NCBI GenBank assembly: GCA_008711295.1
Contig: VUYV01000146.1
Location: forward strand, 983,730-1,047,729
Direction of reading: 5' to 3'
DNA from: Anarhynchus alexandrinus
Taxonomy: Eukaryota > Chordata > Aves > Charadriiformes > Charadriidae
Length of the DNA: 64,000 nt
The notes under the pieces were generated by a model. The model saw only the letters and a program-made list of their open reading frames with translations. It did no database searches and was not told the origin of the DNA. Shown here one piece after another: positions 53,268 to 64,000 of the stretch (its first letter is position 1; the number at the start of each line of letters is the position of its first letter). The position numbers and the translations under genes are program-made.

Positions 53268-56200
53268 GTCAGTTTCTAAGCCTTATTTCTTTTTCTCTGT
53301 TTCTTCTGAGATGACTGTAGTTATGTGAACCACAGGTCAGGACATTGCTGCTGAGTGCATGACAGGGTGTGTGTGTGTTTCCATTGCAAAAGAAGGGTGC
53401 TGCCTCTCCCCACCTGCTTCAGCTCTTCCTCACCAGTGCATGCACGCTTTGCTCTTCATCTGCACCGCACACAGAAGGTGCAGGCTGACCCAAGGCTACT
53501 GTCAGCTCCAGCACCAGAGGGGATGTATTTTAGGTGTGAGACAAAGCTAACATACTACTGCAATCTAAGATCCTGGGTTTTTTTCTGCATGGATGTTTTG
53601 GGGTTGGTATTAGATATGCTGGAAGTACTTCTCTTCTGGTTGTGTGTGCTATAACTTGTTTGCATTCATGATACCTGTAAAAAAAAAAAGTCTACATTTT
53701 GGGGAGAAGGGGCTGCACTGATGTACATGAATAACGCTGATAACAATCTATTCCTTTTCTCAAAAGTCACCTTAGTAGCTTGATGGTTTGTTTCACACAA
53801 TTTTATCAATCAATCTTCCAAGCAGATTTGGAAACATTGAGAAAAAACACTATATTGTGGAACTTGCTGTTGTTACTCACAGGTCTGAATGTTAAACTTG
53901 CTAAGATCTGTTCATCTGTAAGGTTTAGACTAGATTTGTCTTTCTGTCTAGGTGAAACTAGAGGGCCAAGCTGGAATACATAGATACAACTCCATTGACC
54001 TCTGTAGAACGATGGTAACTTATGCCAATAAAGGACTTAAGTGGTATTCAGACCTTGCTATACAAGATGTCGAGGTCCTCAAAGCTTGTGTACCTCACAC
54101 ACTTTTACTCCCCTTTACTTGCAGTTTCTCTAGCAAGCCTATTCCTATGTGTGAAATAACACAGGTCCTTAAGTACTTTCTGTTCTGAACTGAGTGAATG
54201 AATTTTTATTACCTGAACATACGCTGCAACAAGTAGATGTCTTCTTTGAACAACTGCATACTTTGCTGGCTGTGTAAAAATGGTACTAGGATCAAAGCCT
54301 TTAGGTTTGATTCTGGTCTTTTTTTAATGCAAAGCTGCAGATTTTCAAAAAGTCATAAAGTGCCATAAGTGAATTTCCATGGTATTTAGGCAACCCTGCC
54401 ATTTGTGCCTTTGAAAACCCACTCTGGGATCTGACATGAAAATAATACTGATTTTTGTGTGTCTCTAGTGAGCACATTAGAAATCTGTCCTTTTTTATAT
54501 TTTATCCATGCATATAGAAACACAAAAAAGCAAAAACCTTACACATAAGTACCATTATTGTTGATAGCATACCTAGAGAATCCTGCAAATATTTTTCCAA
54601 TGCAGTATACAAGCCAGTGAAGAGAATACACTTTTCTCCTACACTTGTGAAATTAACTTTATGCAACACTGTAAAACTCAATACAGTGGTAAAATATAGT
54701 AATTAGCTGTCAAAAGTGCCACCAAAATACTTTCTGTTGTTGCTGTGCCACTACTTGCAAATACCTCTAGAACCAGGGCAAGAATTAAGACATGATTACA
54801 GGCTACAAAATTATTCTGCAGTTGCTGTGGCATAACGTAGCCCAAGTTTCCAGCTGGTGACACTCAAGCGTGTTTGAGAGGAAAAGAGACGTTGCTGACC
54901 TAGTTCATTTTTTTGTTATCATTCCTGTATTTTTGTTCTCTGAGATACCAACATTACATGTTAAAAGGGACTGAATTTTTTCATCAGACTTTCTTGTCTC
55001 ATTCAAACATTCTGACCTAAATACTGTAGCCCTTTTACATTGAGAATTATAATCCAAAATGCTAAAACCTTTCACTGTGGAAGTCTCTAATGGGAAAGGA
55101 AAGAACATGCTCTTGGCTTTTGAACATACACAGCCTTCTGGAGTTAAAGTCTCGACTGTGTGAGACAGATACCACATCTGAAACTGTAAGTGAGATTTCT
55201 TCCTGTGTGTCCTAGTTAGAGTGATTCTCCTCATATGAGATGCATTTGTAGTAATAGTCCAATGTGACAATTTGCATAAATCTATTTTTATTAGCAAGAG
55301 CAAAGATCTCATGTTGTAGCATTTTTGGAGTCATCATGCAGGAGTTTGCAAGTAGGCTTTGAAAGTGTTGCTGGGCAGAAAGGGAGCAGACGGACTCTAT
55401 TTATTTTAAAATTCAGTTTAATGTTCACCCTGTTATCTGTTCTCTACTGTCACAACAAATAACTGGCCTCAATGATGGCATCAACCATTTGTTATGTTGC
55501 TGAATGTTAAACTACAATTCCAGAGTAACACCAGAAGAGAAGGGCAAGAACCAAATAAGTTTTAGACCATGAACGAATAATTATAATCATTCACTTGAGA
55601 TAAGCTGCCTCTCTCATTGTCTATAAATCTTAGTAGCAAGACCATCCTCTGCAGAGCAAGCAGTTAAGAGTAAATATTGTGAGGTGGGTCCAATTCCCTG
55701 GAACTGTGCTTGTTCTCTTCCTGCTTAGTCAGAGGACCTGATCACTTCCCCTTTACTCCCACTGCACCATCTCTCTGTGTCCACTTCATTAATTCCAGAT
55801 TATCCTTTACCCATACAGCGAGCAAGACATTGTCACCCTGCTCCCTGGAGGACTCCCAGTGTTAGATGTCCCTACCGATCATGAGAGCAGCCTCCAGGCA
55901 GTGCTTCACCCCTTCCCAAGTGAGCAAGAAAGGAGCAAGCAGGGATGGGGAATGGGGGAGGCGTTCAGCGTAGAGAAAGAAGTAATCTGCTGCTGATTGA
56001 GGCTGCTTGCCATCTGATTCACAGGGGAAACCAGTAAGGAAGTTGTGGCTCACCATGCATTACTTCCCAGCATGGCAACTCCTGAAGTGGTGCCATGCTC
56101 CAACGAAGTAGTAGCATTGTAATTCTGAGGCCATCTTAATTTGAAGTGCAACTGGACCATTGTGTTTAAAGGCCTGTAGACTCCCATTTTCCATTTTTCT

Positions 56201-56869
56201 TGTCTCTGTTTCAGCATGTCCTCCCCACAGTTTTGTGATGGTGAATTTCACTCTAATTATGCACTCTGTGAAACAGAACTTCCTTCTATTTTTCATAGAT
56301 TTGTTGTCTGATGACTTGATTGGGTAGTCTCCAGCTCTTGTTTTGTGATAAATTATGAGTAATCATTCTACAGTAACCTTTTCCATGCCAGTCATAACAC
56401 TGTAGACTTCTCTCATAACCCTGCTCATCTCTCTTTCCAAGCTGAAGAATTGTTGCCTGTTTAGTCTCCTGATGTGTGGAAACTATTTCCTGCCCCAATC
56501 TTACCAACTTTGTAACAAATATGACTCACGTTTTTCTTTCCTCCCCCTGACAATAAGAATTTTTTTTGTGCATATTCATGCATTGGATTTAGAGATAATG
56601 CGTATAATTTCCATCAGACAAATACACTTGCTGCAGAACAGGCTGATGTGAAAAGTGCCTATTGTTTTCATATGAGGAAAGCTGGAATAATGTTTGACTT
56701 CATGCAAACCTCCAAAGCCCACAAAAACAACTTAGATATCTTCACTGTTTTTTAATTGTGTAAGTACTTGCAAATATGTTTGCAAAATAAAGACCATCTT
56801 TTAAGCAACTTGTTTAGATATTTCCTTTCCTGCTAAATGTTACTTTTGTACTTGTGTCATGGATGGAAG

Positions 56870-57596
56870 TATTTGACACAGTTATGATTAAGCAGCAATT
56901 CAAAATTTATTAATAATTTGAGATAAGTCAAGAGGTTGAATCTTAGCAGCAATTAATCAATAACTGATTTAAAGGTTTACAGAGTAACTTAACAAAATAA
57001 CTAAACAGTGACTTAATTACAGATTTGAAGATGGCAGGATTCACACTAATTTGCTATAAAGTATCCCAAATGATTACAGGTACACATGAACAAAAGCACA
57101 GATCTCATATTATTGCATATGCATATAAGTGCACGCATACATACACACACACACCGGTCTATAACCGCAGAGATCAAAGATCTAATATCACATGACTCTA
57201 GTGAGCTGGCAGGTACCCTTTTTAACTCCTACGCGTTCACGGACAAACGGAAGAGCATCCACATGTATAAAGTTAATCATAAACATGTAAGTGGAGAGGT
57301 CAATGAAGAAGAGGCTAGCCTATAGTTAAAATTTCCCTTTTTGAGTTACAGTAAATACTCACAATATATTGACATTCCTCAATGGGCGATAGTTGAGGCT
57401 CGGGAGGTACTGGCCACAGCCCACTGCAATCCAGAACAGCTCAAAGGGTCATTACTAGAATCGCTACTTATAGCATCTGAGATAACTGACTTTCGTCAGG
57501 TACTTTTCCACTCTGGCCCAGCTCGGACAAAGGATTATTTTGGTACTTTCCATGGCTACGTGAGCCCAGGACTTGCTAGAGCTTGTGGTCCTGGTA
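56870..57596 (-). mobile_element. Candidate LTR-derived block (endogenous retroelement), minus orientation
   Basis: This stretch differs from the surrounding intron. Its left part is rich in AATTAATCAATAA-type sequence, with a reverse-strand AATAAA within TTTATTAAT near 56909. Its right part (from about 57215) has clustered CpG (ACGCGTTCACGG, CTCGGGAGG, GCTCGGAC), unlike ageing intronic DNA. This suggests a relatively young insertion, perhaps a solo LTR of an avian endogenous retrovirus read on the minus strand. I cannot see clean TG...CA ends, target-site duplication or any gag, pol or env, and it runs straight into a CR1 fragment and an assembly gap. Boundaries and class are uncertain. Confidence 0.35.
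57126..57154. repeat. Short CA-type microsatellite
   Basis: ACGCATACATACACACACACACC in intron 2, a short degenerate CA/CATA repeat inside the LTR-like block. Confidence 0.75.
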
Positions 57597-57735
57597 CCCA
57601 AGGCCAATGGTATGAGGTTCAACAAGGCCAAGTGTCGGGTCCTGCACTTGGGTCACAACAACCCCATGCAGCGCTACAGACTGGGGGCAGAGTTGCTCGA
57701 AAGCTGCCCAGCGGAAAAGGACCTGGGGGTGTTGG

Positions 57736-58145
57736 NNNNNNNNNNNNNNNNNNNNNNNNNNNNNNNNNNNNNNNNNNNNNNNNNNNNNNNNNNNNNNNNN
57801 NNNNNNNNNNNNNNNNNNNNNNNNNNNNNNNNNNNNNNNNNNNNNNNNNNNNNNNNNNNNNNNNNNNNNNNNNNNNNNNNNNNNNNNNNNNNNNNNNNNN
57901 NNNNNNNNNNNNNNNNNNNNNNNNNNNNNNNNNNNNNNNNNNNNNNNNNNNNNNNNNNNNNNNNNNNNNNNNNNNNNNNNNNNNNNNNNNNNNNNNNNNN
58001 NNNNNNNNNNNNNNNNNNNNNNNNNNNNNNNNNNNNNNNNNNNNNNNNNNNNNNNNNNNNNNNNNNNNNNNNNNNNNNNNNNNNNNNNNNNNNNNNNNNN
58101 NNNNNNNNNNNNNNNNNNNNNNNNNNNNNNNNNNNNNNNNNNNNN
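57736..58145. other. Assembly gap, 410 N
   Basis: A run of 410 N inside the CR1 copy. The right edge is followed by GGTGGGGGTTTTTTTGG and a long T run (to about 58188) that does not belong to CR1. It is probably low-quality or low-complexity sequence at the contig end. Any open frame drawn through the N run is meaningless. Confidence 0.98.
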
Positions 58146-58151
58146 GGTGGG

Positions 58152-58188
58152 GGTTTTTTTGGTTTTTTTTTTTTTTTTTTTTTTTTTT
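58152..58188. repeat. Poly(T) run at a contig edge
   Basis: Runs of 7 and about 28 T, separated by GG, directly after the gap and before the CR1 3' tail. A consensus CR1 has no such T run here, so this may be an insertion or an assembly artefact. Confidence 0.8.
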
Positions 58189-61100
58189 CTCCTCTCTTCA
58201 GGGTAGGTTAACGGTTGGACTTGATGATCTTAAAGGTCCCTTCCAACCTCACTAATTCTATGATTCTATGATTCTATGATTCTACCCCCCTCTCTGTGGC
58301 CACGATCCATATGTTGTCAGGAGTGACTGATTATAGTTATTCTCTTAAAACGGTAGGAGCCATGAGAACCAGGCACACTATTGTGTTCTTGGTCTGTTGC
58401 TCTCCACCTTTTCTTTCTTTCATGTTAAACCATTGTTTTACGTTCTGGTCCAGTGTATTCTTATGTGGCCCAGGCGGGGAGGACTTCATGCCAAGTACTG
58501 AGAGGACTAAGGTGGGGAGGAGAGACAACTTGCTTACAATTAGAGCATGATGGTGGGAAAACAACTGGAGAATAGCAAAGTCTCCAGAATGGGAGACTGG
58601 CTATCTTAAAAACTATTTGTGAATCCACATTTAGCTTTTCAAACTGTTGGGACTGGAGAAATTTATTTAGTGGTGGCACCCATCTTTCATGAAATAGTTG
58701 TGTACTCCACTACAATGCACAAAATTTAAGTTTAATACAGGCTTTAACATAAGAACCTGAAGGAAGCACTAAAAATTACAAGGAGTTAGGAAGTACTGGG
58801 CTAAGACAGCCAGCTCTGTGGCTAGCTTCAGAGCCAGAAGCATGGCACTCCAGCTAATCGAATTAGTTTTGCTGAGAGGTAGGGTTGTTCCCTTTGCTAG
58901 TACAAAACCGTGCTACTGCAATAATGCTGGGTCTTAGGAGACAGACTAGCACCTTGGTGTTGCTCTGCAGTGCTTCCGTACATGTTCACCAGATCATTTG
59001 AGGCCAGCTAAATTCTCGGTGTGCAATCCTGAATTGTGCATACAAATGTCTGCATGTGTATGTGTATGCATTCCAAGTGTCTGCTGCATTTTAGGGCAAT
59101 ATCCTTAACATTGCATATAGTAACTGGGACATGACTGAGTCAGAGATTTGATTAATAGCTATTCATGGAAATGAAACAGTGTCAGCAAAAGATACCACGA
59201 GTCTCAATGCAGAATACTTTGAACTGCTGCTTAGGGCATTTTGGGTTAAATTCCCTGCTGGGTTCAGATCCCCTTTCAAAACAATTTAATCTAGATATTA
59301 CACATTTTGGATATGTGTACTACCTCCTGTACCTTTGGGTAAAAGGATGACACCCGTAGCAACCCTCCAGTGGTTTTGTCCGTTATGTTTAGTTTCAAGG
59401 ATTTATGAAAAAAGGAAAAAAAATACAACATTGTGTTTGAATAAAACAAAGCATGTTGGACTTTCATTTTGGTAATGGATAACAGGTTGCTGGGGTTCTT
59501 TTCTTCCTATTCAACAACCAAACTAAAGAATTAGTTATTTGCACAGCCTCAGGCAGAAGTAATTTCTAGGGTGCCTGACAGCATGCTTATCAATGCATAA
59601 TCAGGTTCTCCTCATGTTTTCCATACTTTTTATTGTCAGAATCTTGCATCTTTTTTCATTGTGGTGCAGAAGAAAATATGAAATTTATCATTAAAACACA
59701 GACCCTGTTTCCATAATCATTCATACTGGCTCTGTGCATCAGCAAATCGCCCTGCAGCAAAAATTTCATCTGGATCATGTGTAGGCACAAAACCATGCTC
59801 TTGTTAAATTATCTAGGGTGCAACAGGGAGGTGATCCTGATTTTACACAAATTGCAGGGCGAGAGATGATACCTGATCCTCTGCAAAAGCTAGCCAGTGC
59901 AGTCTTTGAAAAATGTAGGTGGACTAACTAATTTTAGCTGACAGTGTGAGCCCGTACCATATTAGCGCTGTGTTCTGTGTCACAGGGAGGCTTAAAATTG
60001 AATTTATTGTGTCGTCAAGCCACAACCTTACACAGGAAAGTCCACCTTCAAAAATTTGTTTGTTCTTTTCTAGGATTAGGAAAAAGAGAAAATAAGGAGG
60101 GTTACAGTTTCAGGCTCTCAGTTTGAACTGCTGGGCTTCACTCCCACTTGTGCAGGCTGGCCAGCAATGCCTTTTAGTCAAATAGCAGCAGGAGCAGACA
60201 TGGGAACTTGACCTGCTCTCTGCTTCATTTGTGACCTTTGGCTGCTTAGATCCTTACACAGAGCTGAGATGAACTGTTGGCTACCTTCATCCTGCTACGC
60301 GGCACCCTTGGTCTGTCTTCCACCTTTCTCAGGTAAAAGGAGCTGTGAAGAGGCACATTTCTCTCTCCCACACACCTATAATTGCCCGGAAGCTTTCAAC
60401 TGACTAGCATCTGTCAGTCCCCAGTCCTGCAATAGTCATGCATGTGTCTACCCTTAATACAGCAAATATTAAATCTGAGGGCTACTCAGGTTAAATGCAA
60501 ACCTTCAGGTGGAAGGCTTCAGCTTCGACATGAAGCCATTAGGAGCTGCTTGTTACCCCTTGCAAGGCAGGGTACAGCAAACAAATAAATGTGTTCTAAT
60601 TTTACATCTCTATTGCACCTCTTCTTATGCAGAATAAACATCCCATCAGAATGCAGTTAGTGCCAGAAGCTGTGTTCTCTGGCATACCATTGGGATTCTT
60701 GTTACTTAACTTTGGCCAAGTAAAATTGAAGCTTGTACTCTAACCTTTTAAACCTATAGGTGGTAATCCTTAGTAGTAATAGACACATACAAGGGTAGTT
60801 CATCCCTTCTACCCTGAACACCTTGCTGAAGATGAGGTGAGGTTTTTCCCTGGGAATGGTTACAGGGGGACACCTAAGCTTGGGGCTACACGGCTGTATG
60901 GTAAGAGAGAGAGGTGCCTCGTACTGGATTTGAAATGTCAAAGCGTAGAAACTCAGTAACAGGAGAAAAAATGTACAGTTGTAAATCATACAAAGTACAT
61001 ACATTTTAATTGCATTTTAATTGTATTACTGCACCCACATGCCTCTAATTTGCAAAATGTAACATATGCTATTATAGAAAAATCTATAAAAGCCTTTAAA

Positions 61101-64000
61101 AAGCCACACATAACAGCAGGCCAGCTCAGTACTATAACAATTTGATTTAACTTTTTTTCACCCCCTGAAAGCTTCCTGGTGTTAGTAAGCATGTCAATTA
61201 AATCAGTTATAAGCCATTTAATTTTTTGACACAAGGTGTGAACAATGGCAACTGAACAGATTTCTAAAGAAAAAAATAGGGCATATGAACTTTGCTTTTT
61301 ATTTTAAGTCTGTGTAGTCACTCATACTCAGTCTAACAGGGGGATGTCTTGGATTGCTGTTTGTTGCAGGGTTTTTTTTGTCATAGATGTATGTATGACA
61401 TATAGTCATGCCACTTATTTTAAGCTCTTATATGTTGTAATGGATGCTGGCTTATATTGAGTAGAGTAGACAAATAGATGAGTTAAAAAATAGTAGTTGT
61501 ATCATTCTATAACCTGTTGATACTTTGGCTGTTAGGAGTTTTGAAATAAATATTGGGAAAATTTGAATATGTTCTGCTTCAAACAACTGTCAATTAAATT
61601 TGCTGGTGTTGTTTGACTCTGTGAATTTTTCAGTTTATTTTTGCTACTTGCTCTGTGTATTTTCCATTAGCGAGAATGGAGGAGGAAGGACAAATTAGAG
61701 CACACAAACGTGTCTTTACATGATTAAACATACACTACCATGCAGTTTTCAGCAGATAACATCATGGATAACGGTTGCTGAAGCAAATTATCATAGGTAA
61801 GAACGCTGGCTATAATGCATCAGGTCTTTAAGTTAAATAGTAAGACAAATACTTCAAAAGTACTTTCTTATGGGTAATTTCTAAGTTTAAAGCAATATCC
61901 ATGACAGTAGAGCTGTGTGGACACTCATGCAATGTTTTTATGTATTTTAGTAGGATGCCACAGTGTAAAGTAACAAAACCTCAGGAGTGATTCCTGATGT
62001 TCCTCCCTCAGCAGCAGGAATTCATAGGGAGTTTTAAAAGGTCATTAGCAAAGTTCTCTTACATGTATTTTTATTGCTGTCTGCAGAATTGTTTTCACTT
62101 AAAGAAGTGTTTTAACTATAGCAAAAAGCTAGCTAATGCTTTAACACAAGTTTGACACAACTTTTCCTGTGCCACTCTTCAAATGTAAGGTGGTTCCAAC
62201 ATAGAGCAGCAGCTCTGCCACACAGGTGCTTCACGTTACAGCAGCTGGCTGAGCCACACATGCAGTTTGCCAAATGGTTCCTGAGTTGCTATGTTACTGC
62301 TTAAGCACAGATTATCTCCATGAACAAGATAGTGAGCTGGGCACTTTCATTCCAGTGTGTGGCAGTATACACTGTTTGCACACACATCTTCTTACAGATG
62401 TTTTTGCCTGTTCATTTTGGTCAACCTTCTGTGGAGGAAAAGAGCTAGACCACATCCCATTAACTGGCAAAAAAAATATATTCTAAGGTTTGGGGGTTTT
62501 TTCAGGTTTGCCATTCTAGAGTGAACTTCCTTCTGTCACGTAATTTTTAAATTCTTTCCAAGGTTTCTCTTCTTCATTACCTCTTCAATATAAACTGATT
62601 TCATTTGGAGTTTAGCTTCCCTTCAGGCACATTTGATTAGGAATTTCCCAGTTTGACATGGTAATAATGAACTAAATCTGAGTCACACTTCTTATTTTAA
62701 GTGAGTGAATACGCTCATTGCTTCCTTAGTATGTTCATGGTTGGTCTTCAATTTTCCTCTTTGGAAGGCAATGAAATTTTCTGCTGATGAGTTAGGCTCA
62801 CTTCCCTCCTCTGTGAAAACAAAAATGAGAACAAGTAGCAAAGGACAAAGGCTTTTAGATTTTTATAATCTGGATTTAAAAAATTCTAAATTTTTCAAAG
62901 CAAAGTATTATATCTTAGTCTGGAAACTTTGGCATGTATTCCATTTTACTGGTTTGCACTGTGATTTGCTTTTATATGGCTATACTAAAGGTATCTGTGG
63001 TTTTTGAACAAGGAAATGCTAACTGCTTACCACTTAATATGTCTTACTTAGGTTCTAAAATTATTGCTTTTGACTTGAGGTTCCTGTGTTGTTTTGTGTT
63101 GGTTTTTTTTTTAAATCCTTAGTCTGCGTACACCCACTACTGAGCTCACTTTTTATCAAAAATCAGAAAGTTTATTTTTACTGAAGAGTTCTTGCTTGTT
63201 CCACCACTTGCAAAAATCTGTAATAAGAAAAGACATGCACTGATATTGAGTGGCTACTGCAACTCTAAATGTATGCTGTATCAGACAATAGCAATGTTTT
63301 GAAGCACAGGTACAGCAGTTGTACAGCATGTCCTTAAGTTCCTCTGAATCTTCCCCTGTTCTGGACCCTCAACCGCAGAGTGTATCTACTCTGGCAGTGA
63401 GGAGAGAGGACTGGAGATGTCTGCAGCCTTTCTCCCACCAATCCCCTACCCTGGCCTCATTTCTCATCAAGGTGCCAGAGCAGACCATGGCAGATTTGCC
63501 ACATATCTATGTGGAGCTGGTGGAGATACCTGGGTTTTGGAGGAGTGTGGTGAGGGAAGACATCATATCTTATGGGCAGAGGAAAAGCAGAGTGTGCCAC
63601 AGTCCCAGCACCATCTCGAGCTGTAACAAGTATCATGTTCTTCGAGAAAAATCCCACTAGCTGGGGACTGGAGGATTAGTGAGAGCAGAAGAGGGGGATG
63701 CATCTACCTTGCTGAAGGTTGAGCTCTGTGACTTTCACTTGCTGAGGAATACATACATGCATGTCTAGCCCAAGTATTCAGTGTTACATTGGTGGAACAA
63801 ACCAGACATGACTGTGGACTGGAAAGAGGTGAACCTGTAACTGTAGAGGAAACTTAGTACAGGAGGGGTAAGCCAGTGAAGCTCTGTCCTCTCTCCCATT
63901 TACCCTGGAAGGGGTTAGCGTCGGTGAAGCTGATGCTGCTTGTGATGCCATCTTCCTAGCATCTTCAGAAGAAGAGAGAGAGATACGTTGACACGACTGT

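Larger units (their letters stand above)
57597..58284 (+). mobile_element. CR1 LINE fragment, 5'-truncated and interrupted by an assembly gap
   Basis: The part before the gap (57597-57735) translates, in the frame of [18 protein letters not shown] and then [12 protein letters not shown], to the C-terminal part of the CR1 ORF2 reverse transcriptase. After the gap, 58203-58254 carries the CR1 3' tail (GGTTGGACTTGATGATCTTA, then AAGGTCCCTTCCAACCT), and 58255-58284 carries three and three-quarter ATTCTATG octamers, the CR1 terminal repeat. Both parts share the + orientation, so they are most simply one insertion. CR1 is the main LINE of birds and other sauropsids. The visible ORF2 piece has no stop, and the copy may be fairly young. 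Confidence 0.9.
53268..64000 (+). other. ADCY1 intron 2, 5' part
   Basis: This is intronic sequence after the GTCAGT donor, running to the window end without a recognisable exon 3. It contains the LTR-like block (about 56870-57596), the gap-interrupted CR1 copy (about 57597-58284) and short T/A runs. The remaining open frames, for example 54905-55312 on the minus strand and 63319-63660 on the plus strand, show no domain, repeat or splice context that I recognise. The final few hundred bases also carry nothing assignable. Confidence 0.8.

Noticed and set aside
57341..58255. 304-codon frame and the overlapping 212-codon frame through the gap
   Set aside because: Most codons are N. Only the CR1 ORF2 fragment before the gap has meaning.
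59140..59350. Possible ADCY1 exon 3 (a MEMK-like stretch)
   Set aside because: The residues after MEMK do not follow adenylyl cyclase, and there is no ERLLMSLLP upstream or suitable splice acceptor. Exon 3 is not seen in the window.

Overview
The window is vertebrate, and most likely avian, draft-genome sequence. It carries the 5' part of one large protein-coding gene on the + strand, the Ca2+/calmodulin-stimulated adenylyl cyclase ADCY1. Bird origin is suggested by a CR1 LINE whose 3' end carries tandem ATTCTATG octamers, and by a compact GC-rich first exon inside AT-rich flanks. A songbird is possible but not shown. Three runs of N (9891-9906, 10796, 57736-58145) mark assembly gaps or an uncalled base.

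Layout: 1 to about 8.9 kb is AT-rich 5' flank with no gene I can recognise. It ends in a perfect 24-bp palindrome (8917-8940) and an AT-rich block. About 9035-11215 is a strong CpG island holding the presumed promoter, the 5' leader, ADCY1 coding exon 1 (10054-10722) and the start of intron 1. Intron 1 (10723-53117, about 42.4 kb) holds simple repeats, a long pyrimidine tract and several short inverted repeats. It also holds one unexplained antisense ORF (42097-42600) with a signal-peptide-like start and a nearby polyadenylation signal. Coding exon 2 (53118-53267) is 150 bp, in phase with exon 1, with good splice sites. The rest (53268-64000) is intron 2, which contains an LTR-like block and a gap-interrupted CR1 copy. 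I did not find exon 3, the start of the C1a catalytic domain, so the gene continues beyond the window.

The two exons encode the cytosolic N-terminus, the first six-helix membrane cassette and the signalling helix that leads to the first catalytic domain. No catalytic residues are in view. The observations most worth following up are the Cys-cluster and polybasic N-terminus, the probably spurious assembly gap in the 5' leader, the palindrome upstream of the promoter, the MEF2/TATA-like site at the start of intron 1, and the antisense ORF nested in intron 1. I see no bacterial-type operon, CRISPR array, rRNA or tRNA, and no clear previously undescribed system.
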